Shown here: positions 21,018 to 32,996 of the stretch, piece by piece
Position numbering within the stretch: position 1 is the stretch's first letter
How the letters are laid out: each line of letters starts with the position of its first letter
Assembly (NCBI GenBank): GCA_019426215.1
Contig: CM033401.1
Coordinates: forward strand, 13,769,134-13,833,133
Source: Buddleja alternifolia
Taxonomy: Eukaryota; Streptophyta; Magnoliopsida; Lamiales; Scrophulariaceae
DNA: 64,000 nt
Direction of reading: 5' to 3'
The notes under the pieces: generated by a model
Told to the model about the DNA's origin: nothing
Database searches by the model: none
Seen by the model: only the letters and a program-made list of their open reading frames with translations
Position numbers and translations under genes: made by a program

Positions 21018-22339
21018 TAAGCATAGAACCTTCGTATGTTCTGAATATTCCAAGAACGAGGCAGATCTTTCCCATCTAGATCTTATAGCCTATATGTCCC
21101 TTTCTTTTTTAGTTTTGTGACCTTAAAAGGTCCTTCCCAATTTGGGTCGAGTTTCCCCACATGCCTCGACACCTCAACTTTCTTCAAGACCAGATCTGCG
21201 ACCTGGAGATTTCGTGGTATTACCTTCTTGTTATAAGCCCTTGCCATTGTTTCTTTTTGCATTGGGATTCTGGCATAGGCTCTATCCCTCAGTTCTTCAA
21301 CAACATCCAGTTCGTATGCCCTCGCCGCCATATTCTCCTTGGGATCGTAGGATAGTACTTGGTACGACACCATTCCAATCTTGGCAGGAATCACAGCTTC
21401 CTAACCATATACAAGGCAAAAAGGTGATTCACCTGTCGAGGTCCTCGGCGTCGTACGATATGCCCATTAAGTTCCAGATAATTCTTCAGCCCAGTTACCT
21501 TTCTTCCCTTCGATCATAGCCTTGAGATGTTGAAGAACTATCCTGTTCGCCACCTCAGTTTGCCCATTTGCCCGGGGATTGCCTACCGCTGTGAAGTTCT
21601 TTTGGATTCTTAATTCCCCACACCATTTTACCACATTCTTACTGTTAAATTGGGTCCCTTTATCTAAAATTAGGACACGAGGAATCCCAAATCAGAACAC
21701 AATATTTTTCCACAAAAACTTCATTACTTCATGATCTGTTATTTTCGCCACCGAGGCGGCTTCGATCCACTTCGTAAAATATTCCAATGCCACTATAATG
21801 AATTTTCTCTACCCTGCAGCGGGAGGAAAAGGACCTAATATATCTATCCCCCACTGATCAAATGGATAAGCAATCTTAATTGGTTCCATCTCAGTAGCTG
21901 GACGATGCAACAGGTTTGAATTCATCTGACATTCTGCGCATTTTTTGGTAAACTCAAAGGTATCCTTCACTAACGTCGACCAGTAGTATCCTTGCCTCAA
22001 TATCTTTTGGGCTAATGCGCGACCTCCTGAGTGGTTTCCGCAACTTCCTTCATGAATTTCTCTCATTACATACTTTGCTTCCGAAGGAGTGAGGTAGCGT
22101 AATAGTGGGCCAGTTGAGGATCGTTTATAGAGCTCCTCATCAATAATTGTGAACCTTGAAGCTCTATACACGATCCTTCGTGCAATGTTACGATCCTCGG
22201 GTAATTCCCCTTTCAACAGATATAATTTTATCTCATCTTTCCAGCTCGTATCATTAGCTGTGACCATCACTTCTGCAGCTTCGTTTGACAAGATCTTTGA
22301 TTTTTCGGATACCAACAGGGTAACTATCCGACTTTTCAT
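21018..22339 (-). pseudogene. Gypsy integrase
   Basis: The order is standard for Ty3/gypsy. The zinc finger has HEGSCGNHSGG and CAECQMN. The catalytic core has GIDILGPF (Asp), ILDKGTQF (Asp) and NGQTEVANR (Glu). The C-terminal part has KLDPNWEGPFKV and PRSWNIQNIRRFY before the TAA at 21018-21020. In-frame stops interrupt it (after PFPPAAG near 21809, and several more at 21400-21700 and just after GTYRL at 21083). The N-terminal extension at 22339-22150 precedes the zinc finger. Confidence 0.92.
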
Positions 22340-22393
22340 TCCATTAATTAGGTTTTCAAATTTTGAAAGAGCATAAGCTCTCTCATTTTCTCC

Positions 22394-23408
22394 TCACAGA
22401 ATTTGGTAGATGTGTATCTTTTCAAATTCATTCATCAACTCCTTCACCCTTTTCAAATACAAAACGAGGTTCCTTTCCTTCGTTTCATACGAACCCGCAA
22501 TCTGGTTCGCCATGAGCTGAGAGTCCGTGTATGCATTCAAATGTTTCACCTTCATGCTCTTTGCCTTCTCCAATCCAATCACTAAATCTTCATATTTAGC
22601 TTCGTTATTAGTTACCTCAAAATTCAGCTTGATAGCAAATTCATGATCATTGCCTGCATTAAGAAGTTGCAATTTATTTTTAAGCTAGGAGCGATCTTAA
22701 AAGAATGGCACCCAGTTTCATGTTGATTACGAAGCAGATTCTTAGCTTCGTTGAAAGCATGAAGGCTTTGCATTGTATGCGAGGCAAATTTATGTCATTT
22801 TACATTAAAATTTTATGTATTCTTTATGCAATATAACAATTGTACCTTCCGGGTTTCGTAGCCATAAGCTTATGCCCCCCTTCTGGGTCATGGATGAATC
22901 ATCTACATGAAGCATCCATGTGCCAGAAGTAGCATTTTCAGATTCACGGTTCACTGTCATTTCAACAATAAAATCCGCCAATGCTTGTGCTTTTAAGGCG
23001 GTTCGTGGCTTGTACTCGAGCGAAAATTCACCAAGTTCAACAACCCATTTTACGAGGAGCCCTGAAACATTGGGTTTAGCCAAAATTTTCCTCAGTGGTT
23101 GATCTGTAAGTATCACAATATTATGTGATTGAAAGTAGGGTCGCAACTTACGAGCCGCAGTTATTAGGGCCAATGCCCATTTTAAAATTTGAGTGTAGTT
23201 TTTCTCAGCTCCCTGCATCATTCTAATGATGTAGTAGACAGGCTTTTGATCGCTGTCCTGTTCACGAAGCAAAACAACACTCACTGCTTCGTCGGATACA
23301 GCTAAGTATAACATAAGAGGTTCTCCGACCACTGGCTTCGTTAATAACGGAGCAGAGGTTAAATACCTTTTTAGTTCTTGAAATGCCTTTTCACATTCCT
23401 CTATCCAT
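22394..23408 (-). pseudogene. Gypsy RNase H and second, archaeal-type RNase H
   Basis: The first RNase H (about 23380-23000) shows EECEKAF, LYLAVSD, EKNYTQILKWALAL and ILTDQPL. A short connection (KWVVELGEFSLEYKPRTALKAQALADFI) leads to a second RNase H of the archaeal type: WMLHVDDSS, NNEAKYEDLVIGLEKAK and YTDSQLMANQI. Two such domains in tandem identify the Tat lineage. The second domain is split by about 130-150 bp of non-matching DNA at 22673-22820. A one-base shift separates this block from RT at about 23409. Confidence 0.88.
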
Positions 23409-25037
23409 TCAATTTGTTTTTACCTTTTTTAGGATTTTGAAGAAGTGTAGACCATAATCTGCAGATCTTGATATGAACCTGCTGAGACTAGCCATTCTCC
23501 CCATTAGTTTTTGGACATCTTTAACAGATTTCGGGGACTGCATCTCCACAACTGCTTTTATCATTTTCGGATTGGCCTCGATGCCTCGTTTAGTCACCAT
23601 AAAACCCAGGAATTTAGCCCCTCTAACTCCAAAGGTACACTTATTCGGGTTTAGTTTCATACCATACTTGCGCATAATCTGGAAGGCAGTTCGTAGATGA
23701 TCCAAGTGCTCACCTTCCTCTACACTCTTGACCAACATATCGTCAACATAGACCTCCATGGTCTTCCCTATTTCTCCTTTGAACATTGTGTTCACCAATC
23801 TGTGATATGTCGCTCCTGAGTTTCTTAACCCAAAGGGCATCACGTTGTAACAGTATACCCTTTTTGCTGTAACAAAAGAAGTCTTGTCCCTATCTTCTGG
23901 TGCCATCATGATCTGGTTGAAACCTTGGGATGCATCCATCATGCTCAAAAGAGCACACCCAGCAGTTGAATCGACGAGGAGATCGATACGAGGTAATGGG
24001 TACGGGTCACGAGGACAGGCTATGTTCAAATCTGTGAAGTCCACACACATACGCCATTGACCTCCTGATTTGGGTACGAGCACCACGTTCGCCAGCCAAT
24101 CCGTGAACTGAATCTCCTGGATATAACTTACCTCAAGCAACTTATTCACCTCTGCCTCTATGATTGCATTCCTCTCTGGCTCAAAATTTCTGCGCTTTTG
24201 CTTTACTGATTTTGCTTTAGGATCTAAGTTTAGACGATGCACTGCTACTTCGGGGTCAATGCCTTTGAAGTCCGAAGCCCGCCAGGCAAACATGTCAGAA
24301 TTTTCCCTAAGGAAACCAATCATCATCATTTCTAATCTCTCTAGCATCTGAGACCCAATTCTCGTAGTCCGGCTTGAGTCTCCAGGGAACAATTCAACTG
24401 TTTTATGTTCCATTGGTTCAACTCGTCCAAACTCCACACGAGGTTTTTTTCCCAAGTCTTGCTCCGCCTCCCCAATGGGCGCGGTATTATTCTCTATAAA
24501 TTTTGATTGCATCTGCTTTTCATTTTTGTCTTTCTTTAAAGACATAGTGTAACATTCTCTGGCAACATGCTGGTTGCATCGTACGACTGCAACTCCTCCA
24601 CCAGTCATAAATTTCATCTTCAAGTGTATTGTCGACACCACAGCTTCGAACAGATTCAATCCAGGTCGGCCTAGAATTGCATTATAGGTAAAAGGTGCAT
24701 CCACTATCAAGTACTTCATCATTACTGTTTTTCTTATAGGTTCGTATCCCAACGAAGCGGGCAAATTAATTGTTCCCAAAGGGACAACTTCTCCCCTTCC
24801 AAACCCCTTTAAAGGAGTATTTACGGGGGTAAGTCTCTTCTCATTGAAATTCATTTTCCTTAACACATGTAAAAACAACATATTTGCAGAACTGCTGTTA
24901 TCTACTAACACCCTGTGGACAGAGAAATTTGCCACATTCATAGTGATCACCATTGAATCATCATGGGGTCGTATTACTCCTTCATAATCACGATCATCGA
25001 AGCTGATGGCTTCGTAACCTGAAGTAACATTCATCAC
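23409..25037 (-). pseudogene. Gypsy protease and reverse transcriptase
   Basis: A 542-codon open stretch. The protease motif reads HRVLVDNSSSANMLF, where D-T/S-G is expected, so the active-site Gly is lost. RT motifs are complete: FTDWLANVVLVPKSGGQWRMCVDF, SMMDASQGFNQI, YNVMPFGLRNSGATY, VYVDDMLVKS, and KFLGFMVTKRGIEANP. Just upstream (25038-25181) the frame shifts before the gag zinc-knuckle region. The RT would be expected to retain its active-site aspartates if expressed. Confidence 0.93.
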
Positions 25038-25181
25038 ATGCAGTGATCCACCTCTTTTCTCGTGGGCTCGTACATCACGAAGGTGCCTTCTTTGTGTACT
25101 TTGGGAGTCTATGTATGAGGGACCCTCTGCAATGGTATGAATTTCCCCCCAAATTTGTGCATTATTTTGAACTTCGTGAGT

Positions 25182-25680
25182 TCATTTTTCATCATGTCGA
25201 GGCAGATTCTTCCGGTCGTCACGATATCTATTGTCATCATGCTCGCGACCTCTGCTTCTCTCCCCTTCCTTTCCTTGTTCCCGGGATCCACTTCTAGACT
25301 TGTGGTCTTGTCGTGTCTCTTCTCCTTGCTTCTTTGCTTTGGCATCTCGGGCCTTGTCGATGAATTCGTGCAAGTATCCTTGTTTAATTAACCTCCTGAT
25401 CTCATCTTTTAATTGAAAACAATACTCAGTGTCATGACCATTGTCCTTGTGAAAGCGACAATATTTATGGCTATTTTTCCTCTTCGGATCGTATTTCATC
25501 TTTTTGGGCCAGACAATCAATTTTGAATTTTCAATAGCCATCAGAGCTTTGCCCTGTGTCGTTTTCAAAGTCGTGTAACTTTCGTATTTTGCGTTTCGCG
25601 GTTGCCATTCTTGATCCTTGTCGGATCTCGGCATTCCACGTCGCTCATGTTGCTCTTTTTCCCTATTATGCCTCGACACC
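25182..25680 (-). pseudogene. Gypsy gag, C-terminal part
   Basis: This contains the CCHC-like motif KYCRFHKDNGHDTEYC followed by FQLKDEIRRLI, typical of Tat/Athila gag, then a basic Arg/Glu/Asp-rich stretch (GREHDDNRYRDDRKN). It is cut at 25680/25681 by the non-autonomous LTR element; its N-terminal part continues at 31854. Confidence 0.9.
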
Positions 25681-27356
25681 TGACACGAAAAATCCTTACG
25701 TGTATTAAACAGCAAGTGGACTGGTCGTGTGTAGTAATAAAGTGGACAATAAAGTCCAGGTTGTCGAACCTCAAGGACTTGTATTTTAGTTTATGATTTT
25801 AAAGCAATTGAAAAACTTAAACTAAAACAAGAATTAACTAAAATATTATGAAAGTAAGATATAAGAAACAAGATGTCGAAATCAAGATAGCTATGGAAGA
25901 GAGCAACTAAGACACATGTGTTGGCATAAATTAATCAATTTTCACTATAAACATGTTCTCATATTATTAGACGATAGTTGCTTTGGTGGAAAAAACCTTA
26001 AATAATTACTACCCGATGTCTCAGCTGTAATAATCCTATGATTAATTGATGGTTCTCTAAATATGTCTATCCGAGAATCTAACCAACAATCATGCATTCA
26101 AGTTCTAGAATTTCCCCGGATTAATCTGGCTAATTGCACCCGGGAATCTCTACCTATCTCTAGGGGCAATTCCCTATTTTTTACGGATTATGTGATGGTC
26201 CTCTTTGCACCTTAAATTACCTTCTCTCGAACGAATAATTTAAGCAATAAATCATGCATATGGTAGCTAAGCATATGATGCATTCAAACAAGATCAAGAC
26301 ACAAAGCAACAATAGAATTAATATGAAAAACACAATTTATAACTCAATTATCATAATTTAGCTTCAACATGGCCTTAGTTCGAAGAATCTATTTCATCAT
26401 AAAAGATAAAAGATAGGAACTTAAATTAAGATTCATATTCATAGACAAAAACAAATCTAAATATAAGAAACTCCCTCGTATTTTTTATGGTTGAACTTCG
26501 ATCTTCATCTCTTCCATGCTTCTTGATTTCTTCACCTTCAAAGGTTCTTGATAATCTTCATAACTAATCTAAGGATGATGAAGATGATGATAGGATGTGT
26601 TTAGGCTCCCCCAATGGGGAATTTGTTTTCCAGTGTGTTATAGGATGGTCTTCAATCCTCCTTTTATAGCAAAAAAATCCACCTACCAAGAACATGTGCT
26701 TCCATTCTCTTTTCTTTCCACCTACCATTCTCTTGCTTTCCATCTACCAAGAATGTGAACTACCATTCTCTTGTTTTCCACCTACCATTCTCTTACTTTC
26801 CTTCTACCAAGAATGTGAACTACCATTCTCTTCCTTTCCATCTACCAAGAATGTGAACTACCATTCTCTTGTTTTCCACCTACTAAGAATGGGAGCTGCC
26901 ACTTTCGTGTTTTCCAGCGCAGAGATAGTGTTTTATTCATAAAATTCTCCACAGACCTCCGAATTTGATGCTTCAAGTCCCCATGTGAAGATAAGACATA
27001 CATCTACAACTTTGTAGAAGGCCACTTGATCCAATTCTGTCTCTAAATATATCAAAATGACGTTCCCATGTGGAGGTTGTTTCTGATTTGGCGCCCAGGT
27101 GTGTGGAAATGGTACTAAAATATGATTTTGGCTAACTCCAGCTTGTTTCTTGCTTGTTTGATCATAGAGGTGTGAAACATCTTGGCCTAAACTTGTTTTA
27201 TACGTCCTTTTTCCACCCTTTATTCGATTGTATCCACTTAAGGCCTGAAATCACTTAATGCACGAATTAAACGCACAAGCGACAACATCAAGCGATAAAT
27301 GAACCTAAAACATAAACGCAAAGGGGCTTAATAACACGTAAAAATGACTCCTATCA
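25681..27356 (-). repeat. LARD 3' LTR
   Basis: On the minus strand it starts TGATAGGAGTCATTT and ends TTTTTCGTGTCA. The TATA box CTATAAAAG is at 26669-26661 on the minus strand. It contains a degenerate minisatellite at 26690-26900 built on 'ctaccaagaatgtgaac' and 'taccattctcttg'. The short ORF across that repeat is not a gene. Confidence 0.92.
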
Positions 27357-27375
27357 ACTCCCCCAAACTTATCAA
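27357..27375 (-). other. LARD polypurine tract
   Basis: The minus strand reads AAGTTTGGGGGAGT directly before the 3' LTR. This is the expected priming site for plus-strand DNA synthesis. Confidence 0.75.
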
Positions 27376-29086
27376 TTGCTCGACCTCGAGCAATAAAAGG
27401 TCTAGGGCACAGAAAACATCATCAACCAAAAAGAGAAAACAAAAACAACAAACGAACTCACTTTCGTGGAGTAAACGATTGCACTTAGCCTGTGCAATAA
27501 GCCTTTAAACCTTTGAGTTACCTTAAAGGACGAGTTATAGTCTCGTGAGGGTTTGCAGACGATATACCCACAAAATCTAACAAACTTTCAATCTCAACCA
27601 GATGAATACATCTCAACATAATTAACAAGAATAAATGGCACAAAATCATCCTTTTACAGCTCACAAATATATATACATATCAACTACTTTTGCTCATGTG
27701 ACACCAATACTGGAAAAGACTCCATAGCGTGTAGTGAAAATAAATCTAAGGTATTATAGTCGAGAGGCATCCTTACCAAATTTTGGACATTAATCCCATA
27801 TCTATCAACTTTATGATCAAAAACAAAGCATAAGAATCATAGAAAATCTTATAGCCATTTAAATTTCATTATCTCAAACATTCAAACTTTCAATTCATAT
27901 GAAACTTTCCAATTAATTAACTTCATTAAGGCTAGATCATGTGCAATGTTTTATTCCATTAGGCTTTCTATGGCACCCATGTAACAAGCTTTAGATCAAT
28001 GACTCCCAAACTAGATAGTTTTGGGGCATTAAGTGTAAAGACACTCCTAAGGATTTAATCACTCGAGTGTCAAAGGCCACGAAATAAAACTAGATCTTTT
28101 AAACAATTCGCTTCTTTTTGGCTTGAGCTTAGCTCAAATTAGCATAATAGTACAGTATATAGGCATGGAACTTTTCACCTCCAGCACATATTAGCCTGAC
28201 CACTTGTGGTCATACCAAACTTCAACCTTTTTAATTCATTGTTTAGCATAAAAAAATTACTACTCAACTTATAACCTTATGAAAAATCTAAGTTAATTTT
28301 TCCGGGAAAAACTCCTTAAGTGTCTCAAGATGGTTATCCTCTCAACTCCTCTACCCTCGATTTATTGTGCAATGTGAATCATCTAAGAAATCAATCCTAG
28401 TCTAGGGTCTCCATGAGCAATTTCAAAGATATATATGTTCATTTAAATTCAAATTATTTCAAAAAATCATGCCATTTTTTAAAGTGAATCAATTTAAATG
28501 CATCAATTGGAAGGACTAAAAAAAAAACCATGCTTGATTTTCTCAACATAAACACATATAAACATGATAACATACAAATTCCCCCAAACTTGAGCTAAAC
28601 GAGGTACACATGACATGACAAAAATAGCAAACACATGGTGATCAATCATATGAATGTATTAAAACCACAAAGTACTACCCACATATACCCCCAAACTTAA
28701 ACTCAACATTGTCCCCAATGTTGTCTCACATAAACGCATGCAAAAGGTATAAGAGTACTTACAATCAAGGATTGTTGAAAAACAATCCTTCATCACAAAT
28801 ATGTTCCAAATCAAACTCATCTCATCAAAATAGGCCTCTCAAAACAACGGGGAATTGCTACTATAACATGCTCAACATACTTATCAAACAAACCATCAAG
28901 CATATGAAAACACATGCCAAAAGTGCATGCTTAGACAAAACAAATAAAACGAAAAGCAAAAACAAAAAAATAAAGCAAAAAAAAAAAAAAAAAAAAAAAA
29001 AACAAAAGAAAACTCACAAAGCTTGGGTTGCCTCCCAAGAAGCGCTCTTTTAAAGTCACTAGCTTGACTTTATGTAAGAGATTGGC
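27376..29086. other. LARD interior, non-coding
   Basis: About 1.7 kb of AT-rich sequence with several 'cccccaaactt' phrases (27358, 28580, 28687). An A-run of about 25 is at 28978-29002. I see no gene. Confidence 0.7.
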
Positions 29087-30046
29087 TCAAGGCGGTTTAT
29101 GTATGAATGCCTTATTCGTTCTCCAATCCACTATTGGGTATCGCTTCAACCTTTTGCCCTTTGTAGTGAAGATTGACCAATTATTTGTGCTACATATCCT
29201 AGGGTTAGACCAAGCAATCATCCACTCACGAGTTTTTTTATGGTCCCTCAATACCTCTATTACCTTTTCTTGCCTATGCTTAGGATGGTATTGTGGGCTC
29301 TCTTCCAAGTTAGAGATAATGTCTCGTCGTTCTTCACCCATCACTTTCACATAGATGAAATCCACGATGTAGGGATGTAGAAGATGATTGGTTCGTTTTT
29401 CCTGAAAGTGCTCAACACTAAAAGGATCAAAAACATCAATGTGTAAAGACAAATCAAAATCAATTAGATGCTCAAAAACCTCATAGTTATCGAAATTAAC
29501 CATGTCATCTCCTACATTCAATAACAACTTACCATCGTCGGCATCAAATACCGATTTACCTGTGGCTAGGGAAGAAAGTAAAGAAATGTCAACACCCTCA
29601 GAAAGGATAGGAGTCGAATGCTCATCGTTGGCGGAATCTGCTTTCGAATTTTCCAACTTCATTTCATTCAACGTCACGGTGTTGAATTCCTCCTTTTGAT
29701 CTATCTCAGTGGAACCAAGCAATGCCCATGGTACTTTCTCAGATATGTCGCTCGTTAGTTGCTTGAGTTGATGATTTATCTCCTTCATTTCCCGCTGTGC
29801 GTCCTTCATCATAAAGTGGAGCTCTCCAATGGTGTTATCAAGTTGTTCCTCCGGAGTAGGAATTCTTTCTTGGTAATGTTGTGGAAAGAACCCTTGTGCA
29901 TAACACGCTTCAATGACGCTTTGCAGCCATAATTGATTCTCCGGTAGTGTCATATCAGGAAAATTGCTATCATTTGCGAATTGAATGACGCTTTGCAGCC
30001 ATAATTGATTCTCCGGAAGGGTCATATTTGGAAAATTGCTAGCCAT
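29087..30046 (-). CDS. LARD internal ORF, function unknown
   Basis: 319 codons, uninterrupted, starting MASNFPNMTLPENQ at 30046, about 100 bp inside the primer site. The N-terminus is a tandem repeat of about 25 residues: NFPNMTLPENQLWLQSVI then NFPDMTLPENQLWLQSVI. A coiled-coil-like stretch (MMKDAQREMKEINHQLKQL) follows, then an acidic region and a C-terminal part with HPYIVDFIYVKVMGEE and WMIAWSNPRIC. No gag zinc knuckle or enzyme motif. The gag-like position suggests a packaging or structural role, but that is a guess. Confidence 0.55.
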   Translation of the reverse strand: MASNFPNMTLPENQLWLQSVIQFANDSNFPDMTLPENQLWLQSVIEACYAQGFFPQHYQERIPTPEEQLDNTIGELHFMMKDAQREMKEINHQLKQLTSDISEKVPWALLGSTEIDQKEEFNTVTLNEMKLENSKADSANDEHSTPILSEGVDISLLSSLATGKSVFDADDGKLLLNVGDDMVNFDNYEVFEHLIDFDLSLHIDVFDPFSVEHFQEKRTNHLLHPYIVDFIYVKVMGEERRDIISNLEESPQYHPKHRQEKVIEVLRDHKKTREWMIAWSNPRICSTNNWSIFTTKGKRLKRYPIVDWRTNKAFIHKPP

Positions 30047-30154
30047 TGCGAACTAAGAGTGTATGAAAAAATAATAATAATAAAAAAAAGTTAATAAAAA
30101 TAAAATAAATACTTAAAACTTGCAATAAAATCAAAAACTAAAATTAAACAAGTC

Positions 30155-30172
30155 CCCAGCAACGGCGCCAAA
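30155..30172 (-). other. LARD primer-binding site
   Basis: The minus strand reads TGGCGCCGTTGCTGGGGA, the common primer site of plant Ty3/gypsy elements, 4-5 bp from the LTR end at 30177. Confidence 0.88.
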
Positions 30173-30176
30173 AACT

Positions 30177-31853
30177 TGACACGAAAAATCCTTACGTGTA
30201 TTAAACAGCAAATGGACTGGTCGTGTGTAGTAATAAAGTGGACAATAAAGTCCAAGTTGTCGAACCTCAAGGACTTGTATTTTAGTTTATGATTTTAAAG
30301 CAATTGAAAAACTTAAACTAAAACAAGAATTAACTAAAATATTATGAAAGTAAGATATAAGAAACAAGATGTCGAAATCAAGATAGCTATGGAAGAGAGC
30401 AACTAAGACACATGTGTTGGCATAAATTAATCAATTTTGACTATAAACATGTTCTCATATTATTAGACGAATGTTGCTTTGGTGGAAAAAACCTTAAATA
30501 ATTACTACCCGATGTCTCGGCTGTAATAATCCTATGATTAATTGATGGTTCTCTAAATATGTCTATCCGAGAATCTAACCAACAATCATGCATTCAAGTT
30601 CTAGAATTTCCCCGGATTAATCCGGCTAACTGCACCCGGGAATCTCTACCTATCTCTAGGGGCAATTCCCTATTTTTTACGGATTATGTGATGGTCCTCT
30701 TTGCACCTTAAATTACCTTCTCTCGAACGAATAATTTAAGCAATAAATCATGCATATGGTAGCTAAGCATATGATGCATTCAAACAAGATCAAGACACAA
30801 AGCAACAATAGAATTAATATGAAAAACACAATTTATAACTCAATTATCATAATTTAGCTTCAACATGGCCTTAGTTCGAAGAATCTATTTCATCATAAAA
30901 GATAAAAGATAGGAACTTAAATTAAGATTCATATTCATAGACAAAAACAAATCTAAATATAAGAAACTCCCTCGTATTTTTTATGGTTGAACTTCGATCT
31001 TCATCTCTTCCATGCTTCTTGATTTCTTCACCTTCAAAGGTTCTTGATAATCTTCATAACTAATCTAAGGATGATGAAGATGATGATAGGATGTGTTTAG
31101 GCTCCCCCAATGGGGAATTTGTTTTCCAGTGTGTTATAGGATGGTCTTCAATCCTCCTTTTATAGCAAAAAAAATCCACCTACCAAGAACATGTGCTTCC
31201 ATTCTCTTTTCTTTCCACCTACCATTCTCTTGCTTTCCATCTACCAAGAATGTGAACTACCATTCTCTTGTTTTCCACCTACCATTCTCTTACTTTCCTT
31301 CTACCAAGAATGTGAACTACCATTCTCTTCCTTTCCATCTACCAAGAATGTGAACTACCATTCTCTTGTTTTCCACCTACTAAGAATGGGAGCTGCCACT
31401 TTCGTGTTTTCCAGCGCAGAGATAGTGTTTTATTCATAAAATTCTCCACAGACCTCCGAATTTGATGCTTCAAGTCCCCATGTGAAGATAAGACATACAT
31501 CTACAACTTTGTAGAAGGCCACTTGATCCAATTCTGTCTCTAAATATATCAAAATGACGTTCCCATGTGGAGGTTGTTTCTGATTTGGCGCCCAGGTGTG
31601 CGGAAATGGTACTAAAATATGATTTTGGCTAACTCCAGCTTGTTTCTTACTTGTTTGGTCGTAGAGGTGTGAAACATCTTGGCCTAAACTTGCTGTATAC
31701 GTCCTTTTTCCAACCTTTATTCGATTGTATCCACTTAAGGCCTGAAATCACTTAATGCACGAATTAAACGCACAAGTGACAAAATCAAGCGATAAATGAA
31801 CCTAAAACATAAACGCAAAGGGGCTTAATAACACGTAAAAATGACTCCTATCA
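30177..31853 (-). repeat. LARD 5' LTR
   Basis: Nearly identical to 25681-27356. The minus-strand TATA box is at 31165-31157 and the minisatellite at 31187-31400. It ends next to the gypsy gag codons for AEKK. Confidence 0.92.
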
Positions 31854-32940
31854 ACCTTCTTTTCTGCCCTCTTAATCTTATAAACCTCTTCTTCGTGTAT
31901 ATATTGCCTTGCAAGGATCATCTTCCCTTCCTGGTTTACTGGAGGGTTCCGTATCAATGCTCCAGCCAATGGTCCTTCCTTCAAGCCATTAATAAGCAAT
32001 TGCTGAATTACCTCGTGTTGCACACCTTGGACGTCCAGAGCCTCGTCATTGAACCTGTCTACAAACTCCCTCAGCGTCTCATCCTCCCGCTGCTTTATTC
32101 CCAACAAGGTTGATACTGACTTGCCGTTCGAGCCTTACTAGAATGATTCTCAAATTTGCGAATAAATTGTACATACATTACGATTGTGCCTGGAGGCTGA
32201 TTGACGAACCAATCCAATGCCCGACCCACAAAGGTAGTTGGGAAAACCTTTGCATTCACTGCATTGCTTAAATTATGCAACACCATCATCATTTCAAAAG
32301 TGATTACATGTTCCCTGGGATCTTGAATTCCATCGTACTTCTGCAGATTTGGTACTTTGAAATTTAACGCCATACCTTCTGACAGAATGTCCATATGAAA
32401 GGGTGAATTACGACGCTGCAGCGCTGAGACCTGGACCGTCCGCCTCTGCGGCACCTCGCTGTTCCATATCTCACGGGGCTCTATCTCGACTCTAACTTTG
32501 TCACGCTGCGCCGAATTAGCGTCGCTTAGTGCCTCGTGTGGACTCCCTTCCCTTTCACCTCTTCGGTCCCCTTCGCCTCAGTTTGTTTCACCCTGTTTTC
32601 TCCTTGGGTCAGGTTCACGAAATAGCCTTCGGCGTGCCCCCGTATTGCAACCATCTTCCCCTCGTTCCCTTTCTAGGTCGAGTTTTGGGAATTGTCGTCC
32701 TGGGATGGCCGGGGTAGGATGGGCAATTCCCACGTTTGGCGTCGTTGGCATCTTAGCCAATTGTTCTTGCAGAAACTTCTGTCCCCATTCTTGCATCCTT
32801 CTATTGAATTCTGTCTCTGTCATTGTAATCAATCTCTCTTGGGATGGCTCCACTTCGAGTTCTTGCGGAGGATCTGCCAATGGCGACCCCTGAGGCTCTA
32901 CTACCACAGCCTCTCCTTGTTTCTGACCTGCTTCTTCCAT
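31854..32940 (-). pseudogene. Gypsy gag, N-terminal part
   Basis: It starts MEEAGQKQGEAVVVE at 32940, 37 bp past the primer site. A Pro/Arg-rich segment is followed by the retrotransposon gag domain: NLQKYDGIQDPREHVITFE, FPTTFVGRALDWFVNQPPG and LREFVDRFNDEAL. In-frame stop at 32578-32580 and a frameshift near 32100. It is cut at 31853 by the LARD insertion and continues at 25680. Confidence 0.9.
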
Positions 32941-32976
32941 TACTTCAAGTACACCGGCAAAACCACAAGGAAGAGG

Positions 32977-32994
32977 TTCCCACAGACAGCGCCA
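32977..32994 (-). other. Gypsy primer-binding site
   Basis: The minus strand reads TGGCGCTGTCTGTGGGAA, beginning with TGG as tRNA 3' ends require, 2 bp from the LTR end at 32997. One base differs from the common TGGCGCCGTCTGTGGGAA. Confidence 0.88.
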
Positions 32995-32996
32995 AA

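Larger units (their letters stand above)
25681..31853 (-). mobile_element. Non-autonomous LTR retrotransposon (LARD-like) in gypsy gag
   Basis: Two direct LTRs of about 1.68 kb (25681-27356 and 30177-31853) flank a 2.8-kb interior without protease, RT, RNase H or integrase. The minus-strand primer site lies next to the right LTR and a purine tract next to the left LTR, so it points leftwards. By eye the LTRs differ at roughly 15-20 positions, so it is recent. The target duplication is not clean: the minus-strand flanks share only GGT. The interior has one ORF (29087-30046). It must borrow enzymes from an autonomous gypsy. Confidence 0.92.

Noticed and set aside
26690..26900. CRISPR-like or satellite array
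   Set aside because: Irregular, degenerate repeats inside an LTR of a plant element; no spacers or cas genes.
26694..26942. Identical 82-codon ORFs here and at 31191-31439
   Set aside because: They lie in the LARD LTR minisatellite; identity reflects LTR duplication, not coding selection.
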